Shown here: piece by piece, positions 38,274 to 48,589 of the stretch
Position numbering within the stretch: position 1 is the stretch's first letter
Layout of the letters: every line of letters begins with the position of its first letter
Source of the DNA: Mesorhizobium huakuii
GTDB taxonomy: Bacteria > Pseudomonadota > Alphaproteobacteria > Rhizobiales > Rhizobiaceae
Reading direction: 5' to 3'
Length of the DNA stretch: 64,000 bases
NCBI RefSeq assembly: GCF_030160235.1
Contig: NZ_BSNY01000030.1
Coordinates: forward strand, 62,001-126,000
Made by a program: the position numbers and the translations under genes
The notes under the pieces: model-generated
What the model was told of the DNA's origin: nothing
Seen by the model: the letters and a program-made list of their open reading frames with translations, nothing else
Database searches by the model: none

Positions 38274-38438
38274 AGCATCCTTCTCCCCGTTCTGCGGGGA
38301 GAAGTGCCCGGCAGGGCGATGAGGGGCGGCGCTGACGTTTCAAGAGAAATGATCATACAGCCGATAACAACGAAGGCCGGCGCTGCCCCTCATCTGGCTG
38401 CCGCCATCTTCTCCCCGTAGAACGGGGAGAAGGACGCT
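38274..38438. repeat. RIME-like palindromic element B
   Basis: Same plan as element A: a left palindrome CCTTCTCCCCG-TTCTG-CGGGGAGAAG, a middle with GATGAGGGGCGGCGCTGACG, and a right palindrome CTTCTCCCCGTAGAACGGGGAG ending AAGGACGCT. It is in the same orientation as element A, 710 bases away, with the GST gene between them. Confidence 0.75.
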
Positions 38439-38468
38439 ATGGCACCGCTTTCGCCAATCGCCAGCCAC

Positions 38469-39317
38469 CTAGCCGAACAGCGGCACGACATTGTTCTCCC
38501 TGCCCAGCAGCGCATCGATAACGAGCGGCTCTTCGTTGAAGATGGTGCCGGCCAGAGCCGGTCGGGCGAGAAGATACCCCTGCAGCAGGTCGACGCCGCC
38601 GTCGAGCGCGACGCGCAGATGGACCGGCTGCTCGATGCCTTCGACCAGCACCCTGGCGCCGCGGTCGTGCAGGCTGGAGACCAGCGGGCGGAAGAAGCGT
38701 TCGGCGGCGGCGTGGCGGCAGAACTCCGCGAACCAGCCGCCATCGATCTTGACGATGTCGGGCTGAAGCAGGCTCACCCGCTCCTCGGTCGAATGGCCGG
38801 TGCCGAAATCGTCGATGGCGATGCGGATGCCGTCGCGCCGCATCTCACGCACCAGCCGGGCCAGAAGCGCGTCGTCCGCCGCCTGTTCGGTGATTTCGCA
38901 GACCAGCATGCCCGGGGCGAGGCCGAGCTCGTCGAGATGCCTGCTCATCAGCCGGATTTCGGCCAGCGCCCGCCCCGGATGGTCGTTGACCATCGGATTG
39001 TAGTTGAAGAACAGATCGAGCCCGTCGACGCCGATATTGTGGAAATTCCTGAGATGCAGCACCCGGCACATGGTCTCGACAAACAGCCGGTCCGCCGGGG
39101 CAACGCTTTCGAAGAACGCCCGTGCCGACCCTGCCCTGCCGGCGCGGTGCGGCTCGATCAGGCCCTCGACCGCCACGGCGTGCAGCGAACGCCCAAGCGG
39201 CGCGAAGATCGGCTGGTAGGCGCTGCGCAGGCGGAACTCGCCATGGATGCCGTATTCGATGCCGATCTCGTCGGCGAAGATCGCCTCGCCGACAATGCGC
39301 CGCCGCTCGAGCTTCAT
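38469..39317 (-). CDS. EAL-domain protein, second of a coupled pair
   Basis: 282 residues from ATG 39317, which overlaps the stop of the preceding EAL gene (ATGA). A stand-alone EAL domain: VAVEGLIEP (the EAL position reads E-G-L), FFNYNPM, MLVCEITEQ, IAIDDFGTGHS, DIVKIDG and VLVEGIEQ. These cover the metal ligands and catalytic Glu of c-di-GMP phosphodiesterases, so it may be active. No GGDEF, membrane or sensor domain is visible. It is cytoplasmic. Confidence 0.85.
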   Translation of the reverse strand: MKLERRRIVGEAIFADEIGIEYGIHGEFRLRSAYQPIFAPLGRSLHAVAVEGLIEPHRAGRAGSARAFFESVAPADRLFVETMCRVLHLRNFHNIGVDGLDLFFNYNPMVNDHPGRALAEIRLMSRHLDELGLAPGMLVCEITEQAADDALLARLVREMRRDGIRIAIDDFGTGHSTEERVSLLQPDIVKIDGGWFAEFCRHAAAERFFRPLVSSLHDRGARVLVEGIEQPVHLRVALDGGVDLLQGYLLARPALAGTIFNEEPLVIDALLGRENNVVPLFG

Positions 39318-40261
39318 GGCGCGGCCCTGCGCCCGAAGGCTTTTGCCGGCCGCGCCGTACGCGGTGCGACCACGACGGCGGCGGCGGACGTATCGCCTGC
39401 GGCGGCGACCGGGTCCGGTGTTTTCCCGAAAACACGGAAGCTGGTCGGCGCCAGTTCCGGCCGCGCCAGCACGAAACCCTGGACCATCGAAGCGCCGGAC
39501 TTTTCGGCGAGCTCCAGCTGCCACCCTTCCTCGATGCCCTCGAACACCGTGCGGATGCCTTGTTCCTCGAAGCTTTTCACCATCGTCGTCAACAGCGCGA
39601 AGCCGGCGCCGGACTCCATCAGCTGCGTAATCCAGGTGGCGTCGAACTTGACGATGTCTGGCCGCAGCTCCTTGATGCGGTTGATGTCGGAATCGTCGGC
39701 GCCATAGTCATCGACGGCGATGCGAAACCCGTTGCCCCTGAGCGCGGCGACGAAGCTGTGCAGGGTCTCCTGCGACGCAGATCTCTGCTCGGTCACTTCG
39801 CACACCACGCGGCCGGGATCGATGCCGGCCTCGTGCAGCACCAGCCGCATTTCGCGCAAGGCATTGTCGGCGATCGACCGCTCGGTGAACACCGATGGGT
39901 CGAAGTTGACGAAGATCGACGCCTCCTGCGGCAGGCAGGCGCCGGCATTGAGCAGATGCAATGTTCTGGTCAGCGCCTCGACATGCAGGCGGTCGGCGGC
40001 CGGACAGGTCGAGAAGAAGGTCATCGGCGATTGCGGCTCGCCGTCGCGAAACGGCCGGATCAGCCCTTCGAAGGCGGCAACCGACAGCTTGCCCTCCTTG
40101 AAGGCGAAGATCGGCTGAAAGGCGCTTTGCAGCGTGTAGATGCCCCAGACACCTGACGAGGTGCCGTCATCATGACGGATGATATGGGCAAGCCCGATGC
40201 TGCGCGACAAAGGTTCCTCGCTCCGCGAAATGGCGGAATGGATTGCGATCCTGCCACTCAA
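39314..40261 (-). CDS. EAL-domain protein, first of a coupled pair
   Basis: 315 residues. EAL-type motifs are AAFEGLIRP, IFVNFDPS, VVCEVTEQ, IAVDDYGADDSD, DIVKFD and TVFEGIEE; most metal and catalytic positions are filled, but DDFGTG is changed to DDYGADDSD, so activity needs testing. The C terminus is a disordered Ala/Pro/Arg tail. It overlaps the next EAL gene by four bases, so both are made from one mRNA, perhaps as a heteromer. It probably lowers or senses c-di-GMP in the cytoplasm. Confidence 0.83.
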   Translation of the reverse strand: MSGRIAIHSAISRSEEPLSRSIGLAHIIRHDDGTSSGVWGIYTLQSAFQPIFAFKEGKLSVAAFEGLIRPFRDGEPQSPMTFFSTCPAADRLHVEALTRTLHLLNAGACLPQEASIFVNFDPSVFTERSIADNALREMRLVLHEAGIDPGRVVCEVTEQRSASQETLHSFVAALRGNGFRIAVDDYGADDSDINRIKELRPDIVKFDATWITQLMESGAGFALLTTMVKSFEEQGIRTVFEGIEEGWQLELAEKSGASMVQGFVLARPELAPTSFRVFGKTPDPVAAAGDTSAAAVVVAPRTARPAKAFGRRAAP

Positions 40262-40355
40262 GCCCTTACCGCCCGTTAATGAATTTTTTGTTGCCGCTCA
40301 CAGGCTGCAATCACGGCTCCTTGAGGCCTGGATCAGCCGACAATGCTTGCACTGA

Positions 40356-41633
<1,278 letters not shown>

Positions 41634-41657
41634 TCGGATCGACCTGACGACAGAAAG

Positions 41658-41688
41658 AACCCGGCGCCATCATCGCCGGGTTTTTTGT
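41658..41688 (+). terminator. Intrinsic terminator of aatA
   Basis: AACCCGGCG (41658-41666) pairs with CGCCGGGTT (41674-41682) over a seven-base loop, followed by six T. It ends 25-55 bases past the aatA stop and before the convergent MFS gene. Confidence 0.9.
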
Positions 41689-41703
41689 TGGAGACGAGGC
41701 ACT

Positions 41704-43221
41704 TTACGCCTGCTGCTTTGCTTGCCTGGCCGAACGCGCCTCGGCCGGCGCCAGGACCATGGCCAGCAGAGCGGCGGTGAGGAACGCGGCAATCGCCGCC
41801 GTCAGCATCGCTGCGTGGAAACCGCCGGCATAGGCGGAGGCGAACAGCTGATGCACGCCACCCTCGCCGATCGCCGCGTCGGTCGCGAAATCATGCCGTG
41901 ATATGGCGGCACGAGCCACCGCTTCGGCGTTGGCGACACCGGCGTCGCGGAGATATCCGGTCAAGAGGCTCGTCGCCCGCATGCTCATCAGTGCGCCAAG
42001 AAGGGCGATGCCGATGGCCAGCCCGCTCTGGCGGGTGGCGTTGATGACGGCCGACACCATGCCGGAGCGCTCGCGCGGCGCGTAGGACATGGCGGCGGCA
42101 CTGCCGGTCGGTATCGCCAGCGAATTGCCGAGACCGTTGATGGTGAACAGGGCGCAGAGCACCGCGTATGGCGTCGACGGCCCGGCCCAGCACATGCCGA
42201 GCATCGAAAGCCCGATCAGCACATAGCCCGCCGTCATCAAGAGCGAATGCCCATAGCGGGCACTCAGCCGGCCGATCCATGGCGACACGACAATCTGGAC
42301 CAGGAAGGCCGGCGCCATGCGCAGGCCGGTCTGCGTCGGCGACCAGCCCTGCACCTGCTGCAAGAACATCGAGAAGAAGAACACGCAGCTATAGGAGGTG
42401 AAGCCGAGCGCGAACGAAGCGACGTTGGCAACGGCAAAGCGCACGTCGCGGAACAGGCCGAGCGGCAACATCGGCCGTGGCGTGCGCGCCTCGAAGCCAA
42501 GGAAGAGCGCCAGGCCAACGACACCCGCGACAATCGCCGTGATGGTCCTGGGATCGCCCCAGCCGCTCTCACCGGCCGAGATCAGGCCGAAGGTCAGCGC
42601 GCCGAGCCACAGGATCGAGAGCGCCAGGCCGACAAGGTCGAGATGGGCATGTTCGGGATGCGCCGTCTCCTCGATCGACACAGCCCCCAGCACGATGGTG
42701 AAAAGGCCGAGCGGCAGGTTGATCAGGAAGATGCTCTGCCAGCCGACCGTCTGCACCAGAATGCCGCCCAGCACCGGGCCGACGACCAGCGAAACGGCGG
42801 CGAACGCGGCCCAGCCGCCGATGACGCCGGCCCGTTCGCGTGGATCGGAAAAAGCCTGCGTCAGGATCGACAGTGCGCCAGGAATAAGCAGCGAGCCGGC
42901 AATGCCTTGCACCACCCGGCCGGCGAGCAGCGCCGGCAAATTGGGCGCGACGGCGCAGATCAGCGAACCGGCAACGAAGATGCCGACGCCGGCCAGCCAG
43001 GAGCGCTTGCGGCCATAGCGGTCGCCGATCAGCCCCGACGACAGCATGAAGGCCGACAGGCACAGCGTGTAGGCGTCGACCACCCATTGCAGGCCGCCGA
43101 AATCGGTATGCAGCGCCTGCTGGATGGTCGGCAGCGCGACATTGACGATGCTGACGTCGAGCAAGGCGACGAACGTGCCGAGATAGACGGCGGCGACGAG
43201 CGGCAGGCGGTTCTTCGGCAT
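41704..43221 (-). CDS. MFS transporter of the DHA2 (EmrB/QacA) group
   Basis: 505 residues with 14 predicted membrane helices, the mark of DHA2. Typical segments are LDVSIVNVALPTIQQAL in helix 1, GLIGDRYGRKRSWLAG in loop 2-3 and GPVLGGILVQTVGWQSIFLINLP in helix 5. It should export drugs or other amphiphilic compounds in exchange for protons. No membrane-fusion partner (EmrA) is adjacent, so it acts alone or with a distant one. It is divergent from a TetR gene and has a perfect palindrome in the spacer, so substrate-induced derepression is likely. Confidence 0.9.
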   Translation of the reverse strand: MPKNRLPLVAAVYLGTFVALLDVSIVNVALPTIQQALHTDFGGLQWVVDAYTLCLSAFMLSSGLIGDRYGRKRSWLAGVGIFVAGSLICAVAPNLPALLAGRVVQGIAGSLLIPGALSILTQAFSDPRERAGVIGGWAAFAAVSLVVGPVLGGILVQTVGWQSIFLINLPLGLFTIVLGAVSIEETAHPEHAHLDLVGLALSILWLGALTFGLISAGESGWGDPRTITAIVAGVVGLALFLGFEARTPRPMLPLGLFRDVRFAVANVASFALGFTSYSCVFFFSMFLQQVQGWSPTQTGLRMAPAFLVQIVVSPWIGRLSARYGHSLLMTAGYVLIGLSMLGMCWAGPSTPYAVLCALFTINGLGNSLAIPTGSAAAMSYAPRERSGMVSAVINATRQSGLAIGIALLGALMSMRATSLLTGYLRDAGVANAEAVARAAISRHDFATDAAIGEGGVHQLFASAYAGGFHAAMLTAAIAAFLTAALLAMVLAPAEARSARQAKQQA

Positions 43222-43258
43222 GGTCTATCCCAACATGAAGCGTGCAGCCATCTACGCC

Positions 43259-43275
43259 ACTGACCGACGGTCAGT
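43259..43275. promoter_or_regulatory. Perfect TetR-type operator ACTGACCG-A-CGGTCAGT
   Basis: A 17-base palindrome with eight-base arms lies 38 bases from the MFS start and 65 bases before the TetR start. This shape is usual for TetR regulators of efflux pumps. The assignment to the adjacent TetR protein is inferred. Confidence 0.65.
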
Positions 43276-43339
43276 CAATACTGGTAAGCCACTTTGGAAC
43301 CATTATAAAAAGCTTGTCTCGACCGTTAGAAGCAGGGTA

Positions 43340-43999
43340 ATGGAAATCGATAAGCCAGTGCTGCGGAAAGACCCGAACGGTGAGCCGAACCCTATGCCTG
43401 TCATTGCCAGGAAGGCACTGAAGCCACGCACCAAGCCGGCCGAGGTGCGCCGTGACGATATCCTGCGGGCCGCCACGTCGCTGTTCGTTGCCAAGGGTGT
43501 CGGCACCACGACCATAGACGAGATCGCCACCCGGGCCGAAGTCGCCAAGGGCACCTTCTATCTCTACTTCACCTCCAAGGAGGATGTCGTTGCCGCCCTG
43601 CGCGAGCGGTTCGTGGCGGGATTTCGCGCCCGTATCCTGAGCGCCATCGAGGCCCGCCCGCCCGATGACTGGACCGGGCGGCTGATGAGTTTCGTCAGCG
43701 CCGGCATCGCGGCCTATCTCGACGATCACAGGCTGCACGACGTCGTCTTCCACGACCATCGCCCTGACCAGCGGCAGATGAAAGGCGACAATCCGTTGCT
43801 CGGCGATCTCTCCGCCCTGCTGGCGGCCGGCGCGAAAGCTGGCGCCTGGTCGGTCGATGATCCGGACCTCGCCGCGATCGTCCTGTTCAACGGGCTGCAC
43901 GGCGCGGTCGATCATGCGATCGAACGCGGCGTGCGCGACGGCAGTGAACTCGCGGCAAACCTTTCCGCGCTGTTCCTGAGGATGGTGCGGCCCGAATAG
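43340..43999 (+). CDS. TetR-family transcriptional regulator
   Basis: 219 residues from ATG 43340 (AGCAGGG upstream); an earlier ATG at 43220 would lie on the operator. The helix-turn-helix is in ILRAATSLFVAKGVGTTTIDEIATRAEVAKGTFYLYFTSKEDVVAAL, with the C-terminal ligand-binding helices after residue 100. It is a cytoplasmic dimeric repressor, most likely of the divergent DHA2 exporter and of itself. The ligand is unknown. Confidence 0.9.
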   Translation: MEIDKPVLRKDPNGEPNPMPVIARKALKPRTKPAEVRRDDILRAATSLFVAKGVGTTTIDEIATRAEVAKGTFYLYFTSKEDVVAALRERFVAGFRARILSAIEARPPDDWTGRLMSFVSAGIAAYLDDHRLHDVVFHDHRPDQRQMKGDNPLLGDLSALLAAGAKAGAWSVDDPDLAAIVLFNGLHGAVDHAIERGVRDGSELAANLSALFLRMVRPE

Positions 44000-44025
44000 G
44001 CCTGCTGTCAGAAAATGGTCAGGAC

Positions 44026-44421
44026 TCAGCTGCCATATTGCTCGCCGGAAACCGCTTCCAGCCAATCGGCATGGACGCCGTCGAGCGCTTCCTGCATGGC
44101 GATATGCGTCATCGCCGTCTTCGGCGCCGCACCATGCCAGTGCTTTTCGCCGGGTGCGAACCAGATCACGTCGCCGGCCCTGATCTCCTGGATCGGTCCG
44201 CCCCATGTTTGGGCAAGCCCGGCGCCCGAGGTGACATAGAGCGTCTGGCCGAGCGGATGTGTGTGCCAGTGGGTGCGCGCCCCCGGTTCGAAGCTGACCA
44301 GTGTCGCTCTCAGCCGCGCCGGCGCCTCCGCCTCGATGATCGGCGTCTGCAGGACCCGGCCGGTGAAGTATTTTTCCGGCGCTATGATGGTCGGCACGCT
44401 GCCGCAGGCAATGATCTTCAT
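44026..44421 (-). CDS. Cupin-domain protein
   Basis: 131 residues forming a single cupin barrel. The metal-binding motif 1 is [20 protein letters not shown] (two His and a Gln in place of Glu) and motif 2 ends in [13 protein letters not shown] with the third His. Small cupins of this shape include manganese-dependent hydroxynitrile lyases and carboxymuconolactone-linked proteins; the activity here cannot be fixed. It is cytoplasmic and lies convergent with the TetR gene, 26 bases away. Confidence 0.82.
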   Translation of the reverse strand: MKIIACGSVPTIIAPEKYFTGRVLQTPIIEAEAPARLRATLVSFEPGARTHWHTHPLGQTLYVTSGAGLAQTWGGPIQEIRAGDVIWFAPGEKHWHGAAPKTAMTHIAMQEALDGVHADWLEAVSGEQYGS

Positions 44422-44668
44422 CGTCTGATCCTGAAACTGGTGGTGAAGCGACCGGCGGCAAACGCCGCTGCTCGTCGAGGCAAAAGCATTGTCGGCCGAT
44501 ATCGCCCGAGGCGCAACCGGCTGTTTCGGCTGCCTGCAGGAAGACGCGGTTTTCTCTCCTTAACCATGAACCTTTCGCGCATCACGGCACAGGGCGAAAC
44601 AACGGCGAATTCAATGTCTTCTTAACGGCTCGCCACTAGCCGTGAGCCAGCATTGCGGGGGCCGGCGG

Positions 44669-46198
44669 ATGAGCATACTGGCGACGATCAAGGACCATAG
44701 CGGCCGGATCTATCGCGGCATCCAGGCCCTGCTTGTGCTCAGCATCGGCGCGGCCGCGCTCGGCGCTTTCGACATCTCGCGCAACCTGTCCTCGGGCGGC
44801 GCCTTCGCCGTCTCGATCCTGGCCACCGGCCTTGCCTTGCTGGCACTGATGTACATGCGCAGCAGCGTCGTCCATCGCTTGCGCTCGGCCGAGGCGGCTG
44901 AGGCAGAAAAACATCATTTCCTGACCAGGGACGCCATGACCGGGGCGATGACCAGGCGCTACTTCCTCGAAGCGCTGCGCGACAGCCTGGGCACCATGCG
45001 CGACCGGCGCGAGGCGACTTTGCTGTTGATCGATGTCGATCACTTCAAGCAGCTCAACGACACGTTCGGGCACCAGTTCGGCGACCTGGCTCTGGTGCAC
45101 CTGGTCAAGACGTCGGAACGCGTCTTCGCCGGCGGCATGGTCGGTCGGCTGGGCGGCGACGAATTCGGCGTCATCATTCCCCATGGCGACCTCGCCGCCA
45201 TCAACAAGGACATCAGGCAATTGCTCGATGCGATGCGGGCCGGCAAATCGCATGAAGGCAAGACCATTCCGCTCTCCATCTCGGTCGGCGTGGCGCTGGC
45301 GCCGGCCCATGCCTCCAACACGGCGGAACTGATGCTGGTTGCCGACCTGGCGCTTTACGAAAGCAAGGCGGCCGGCCGAGGCCGCATCACCGTGTTCGAT
45401 GAGGAGATGCTGTCCGACAAGCGCTACCGGCGCCTGGTCGAGCGGGAGTTGCGCGCGGCAGTCTATCTGGGCGAACTCGAACTGCACTACCAGCCGATCG
45501 TCAATCCGGACGGATCCACTTATGCTCTCGAAGGCCTGATCCGCTGGCGCCATCCGGTTCGCGGGCTGATCTCGCCGGCCGAGTTCATCCCCATCGCCGA
45601 ACGCTCAACCCTGATCGACATGCTCGGCGAATGGGTGTTCAAGCGCGCTTGCGCCGATGTCGGCCATCTCCCCGGGCGCCGCATCTCCATCAATGTTTCC
45701 GGCGAGCAGCTGAAGCGCGACGAGATCGTAACCATGTGCGACCGCGTGCTGAAGGAAACCGGTCGCTCGGCGACGCAATTCATCATCGAGATCACCGAGA
45801 CCGTGGCGACCGCCGCCACGCCCGAAATCCTGCGCCGCCTCGAAGCGTTGCGCGGCCTCGGCTTCCACATCGCGCTCGACGATTTCGGCACCGGCCATTG
45901 CGGCTTCAACTATCTGAAAACCCTGCCCATCGACAGCATCAAGATCGACCGCTCCTACATACGCAGCCTTGCCCATGACCAGGTGGCGCAGATCTTCGTG
46001 TCGGCGCTGGCGCAGATCGCGCGGATCCAGGACGTCACCATCGTGGCGGAAGGTGTGGAGACGCAGGAAGAGTTCGCACTGGCCAAGGCCGCCGGCTGCA
46101 ACCGTTTCCAGGGTTACTTCTTCGGCAGGCCGGCGCCGCGCGACAAGGTGGCTCCCTTGCGCGCCATCGATGCCGAACCCCTGGCGCTGAGCGCCTGA
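44669..46198 (+). CDS. Membrane GGDEF-EAL bifunctional c-di-GMP protein
   Basis: 509 residues from ATG 44669. Two N-terminal membrane helices (about residues 17-35 and 42-63) anchor it without a recognised sensor domain. The GGDEF domain (about 90-235) has an intact GRLGGDEFG active site and LLIDVDHFKQLNDTFGH. The EAL domain (about 250-500) has YALEGLIRW, INVSGEQL, FIIEITETV, IALDDFGTGHCGFNYL, IKIDRSYI and IVAEGVETQ. It can in principle both make and break c-di-GMP at the inner membrane; which dominates cannot be told. Confidence 0.92.
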   Translation: MSILATIKDHSGRIYRGIQALLVLSIGAAALGAFDISRNLSSGGAFAVSILATGLALLALMYMRSSVVHRLRSAEAAEAEKHHFLTRDAMTGAMTRRYFLEALRDSLGTMRDRREATLLLIDVDHFKQLNDTFGHQFGDLALVHLVKTSERVFAGGMVGRLGGDEFGVIIPHGDLAAINKDIRQLLDAMRAGKSHEGKTIPLSISVGVALAPAHASNTAELMLVADLALYESKAAGRGRITVFDEEMLSDKRYRRLVERELRAAVYLGELELHYQPIVNPDGSTYALEGLIRWRHPVRGLISPAEFIPIAERSTLIDMLGEWVFKRACADVGHLPGRRISINVSGEQLKRDEIVTMCDRVLKETGRSATQFIIEITETVATAATPEILRRLEALRGLGFHIALDDFGTGHCGFNYLKTLPIDSIKIDRSYIRSLAHDQVAQIFVSALAQIARIQDVTIVAEGVETQEEFALAKAAGCNRFQGYFFGRPAPRDKVAPLRAIDAEPLALSA

Positions 46199-46391
46199 GA
46201 CCGCTAGCGGATTTCTATTTTCCTTGCCCTGCCGGCAAACAAGTGGGACGATGCTTCAGGGCAGGTGGCAACAGGAAAAGAACCCCGCCCGCGACGGTCG
46301 AACAGGCCGGCCGCCGCTCAGGACCGATTGACCACGCCTGAACCATGCATGCCAGTCGGTCCCTAGGGAAACGCCTGAGTGGAGGTCAGCC

Positions 46392-48443
46392 ATGGGTACT
46401 CGCGCCGGAGGACGACGCACGGGACCGAAATGCATTGCCATAGTCGGTCCCTTTGCAAGCGGTAAGACGACACTTCTCGAAGCCATATTGGCCCGCACGG
46501 GCGCCATCCCCCGACAAAATCCCGTTTCATCAGGCAGCACCGTCTCGGATCATTCGCCGGAGGCGCGCGCCCACGCCATGAGCGTCGAGGCGACGATCGC
46601 CACCACCGAATTCATGGGCGAGCAGATCACCTTCGTCGATTGCCCCGGCTCGATCGAATTCTCCTTCGAGGCCGAGCCGGTGCTGGCCGCCTGCGACCTC
46701 GCGGTGGTCGTCGCCGAGGCCGACGAAAAGAAGATCCCTGCCCTGCAACTCATCATGCGCAAGCTCGACGATCTCGGCGTGCCGCGCATCCTCTTCCTCA
46801 ACAAGGTCGACAAGGCGATTTCAGGCGTGCGCGACACGCTGAAGATGCTGCAGCCGGCAAGCTCGGTGCCGCTGCTGCTGCGCCAGATTCCGCTGCGCAA
46901 GGACGGCGTCGTCATCGGCTCGATCGATCTGGCGCTGGAGCGCGCCTACATCTACCGCGAATATGCCGAAAGCGAGGTGGCTCAGATACCGGGCGACGAC
47001 AAGGCGCGAGAACTGGAAGCACGCTTCTCCATGCTGGAAACCCTGGCCGACCATGACGACCAGCTGATGGAACAGCTGCTTGAGGAGATCGAGCCGCCGA
47101 AGGACGCGATCTTCGACGACCTCGCCGCCGACCTGCGCGACGGCGTCGTGACGCCGGTGCTGATCGGCACCGCCGAAAAGGGCAACGGCGTGCTGCGCCT
47201 CTTGAAGGCGATCCGCCACGATGCACCCGACATCGAGGCGACCCGCAAGCGGCTTGGCGCGCCGGACGGCGGCGCCACCGTGGTCCAGGTGATGAAGACC
47301 ATCCACACGCCGCATGGCGGCAAGCTGTCGGTGTCGCGCATCCTGTCCGGCCAGGTCGCCGACGGCTCCGAACTATGGCTGCCCGGGGGCGACACCGCCA
47401 AGATCTCCGGCATCTACAAGATGCTCGGCAAGGACCAGTTCAAGCTCACCACCGCCAAGGCCGGTGACACCGTGGCGCTGGGCAAGCTGGACGAGGTCAA
47501 GACCGGCCAGACGCTGACCTCGGCCAAGGGCGGCACCAAACAGCTGTTCACGTTCGAGCCGCCGCAGCCGGTCTTCGCCTTCGCGCTCCGGCCGAAGGAA
47601 CGCAAGGACGAGGTCAAGATGTCGGCCGCCATCCAGCGGCTGGCCGAGGAAGATCCTTCGCTCAGCCTGCGCCACAACCAGGACTCGGCCGAGACGGTGC
47701 TGTCGGGCCATGGCGAAATGCATCTGCGCGTCGTGCGCGAGCGGCTGGAGGGCAAGAACCAGATCCCCGTCGAAGGCCACGCGCCCGCTGTGCCCTACCG
47801 CGAGACGATCCGCAAATCGGCGCAGCAGCGCGGCCGCCACAAGAAGCAGTCGGGCGGCCACGGCCAGTTCGGCGATGTGGTGATCGAGATCAAGCCGCTG
47901 CCGCGCGGCTCCGGCTTCCAGTTCACCGACACCATCACCGGCGGCGTCGTGCCGAAGACCTACATCCAGTCGGTCGAGACAGGCATACGCGACTACCTGA
48001 AGACCGGTCCGCTCGGCTTCCCCGTCGTCGACGTCGCCGTCAACCTGTCGGACGGCTCCTACCATGCGGTGGATTCCTCCGACATGGCCTTCCAGATGGC
48101 GGCCAAGCTCGCCATGAAGGAAGGCATGGCCGCCTGCTCGCCGGTGCTGCTGGAGCCGGTGATGAAGGTCGAGATCGTCACGCCGTCCGACGCGACGTCG
48201 AAGATCATCGCGCTGATCCCGCAGCGGCGCGGCCAGATCCTCGGCTATGACGCGCGACCGGGATGGCCTGGATGGGATGTCGTCGAGGCGACCATGCCGC
48301 AGGCCGAGATCGGCGATCTGATCATCGAACTGCGCTCGGCGACCGCGGGCGTCGCCAGCTATCGCGCCGTCTTCGACCATATGGCCGAACTCACTGGCCG
48401 TCTCGCCGACGAAGCGATGAACACCAACGGCAAGGCTGCCTGA
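46392..48443 (+). CDS. Elongation factor G-like GTPase (second EF-G type)
   Basis: 683 residues with the five-domain EF-G order. The G1 loop is GPFASGKTT (residues 19-27, unlike the AHIDAGKTT of classical EF-G), G3 is DCPGS (83-87) with Ser where EF-G has the catalytic His, and G4 is NKVD (137-140). Domain IV follows GQFGDVVIEIKPLPRGSGF and domain V ends in QRRGQILGYDARPG. The unusual G-domain indicates a divergent EF-G paralogue with slow or altered GTP hydrolysis, and not the main elongation factor, which sits in the str operon. It has a start with GGAGG 7-12 bases upstream. Confidence 0.85.
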   Translation: MGTRAGGRRTGPKCIAIVGPFASGKTTLLEAILARTGAIPRQNPVSSGSTVSDHSPEARAHAMSVEATIATTEFMGEQITFVDCPGSIEFSFEAEPVLAACDLAVVVAEADEKKIPALQLIMRKLDDLGVPRILFLNKVDKAISGVRDTLKMLQPASSVPLLLRQIPLRKDGVVIGSIDLALERAYIYREYAESEVAQIPGDDKARELEARFSMLETLADHDDQLMEQLLEEIEPPKDAIFDDLAADLRDGVVTPVLIGTAEKGNGVLRLLKAIRHDAPDIEATRKRLGAPDGGATVVQVMKTIHTPHGGKLSVSRILSGQVADGSELWLPGGDTAKISGIYKMLGKDQFKLTTAKAGDTVALGKLDEVKTGQTLTSAKGGTKQLFTFEPPQPVFAFALRPKERKDEVKMSAAIQRLAEEDPSLSLRHNQDSAETVLSGHGEMHLRVVRERLEGKNQIPVEGHAPAVPYRETIRKSAQQRGRHKKQSGGHGQFGDVVIEIKPLPRGSGFQFTDTITGGVVPKTYIQSVETGIRDYLKTGPLGFPVVDVAVNLSDGSYHAVDSSDMAFQMAAKLAMKEGMAACSPVLLEPVMKVEIVTPSDATSKIIALIPQRRGQILGYDARPGWPGWDVVEATMPQAEIGDLIIELRSATAGVASYRAVFDHMAELTGRLADEAMNTNGKAA

Positions 48444-48478
48444 TCCCGATCTCGACCCGCCTCCCCTCGAACCCTAAA

Positions 48479-48513
48479 GCGCGTCGCGTTGAATCCATTT
48501 CAACGCGACGCGC
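48479..48513. repeat. Perfect 15-base hairpin GCGCGTCGCGTTGAA
   Basis: GCGCGTCGCGTTGAA (48479-48493) pairs with TTCAACGCGACGCGC (48499-48513) around TCCAT. It lies 36 bases after the EF-G-like gene. It looks like a short dispersed palindrome and can end or stabilise that transcript; a T-rich tract follows at 48522-48530. Confidence 0.6.
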
Positions 48514-48589
48514 CTTAGGTATTTGTTTTTAAACATGTCGTTCTCCCAAAACCGAGGTCACTTTTGGGCGACATGCATTAGTTCGAGGG

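Noticed and set aside
37401-38438. CRISPR array or composite transposon formed by the repeated CTTCTCCCCG units
   Set aside because: Only two elements, 160 bases each, with a GST gene between and no Cas or transposase gene; they fit intergenic palindromic elements.
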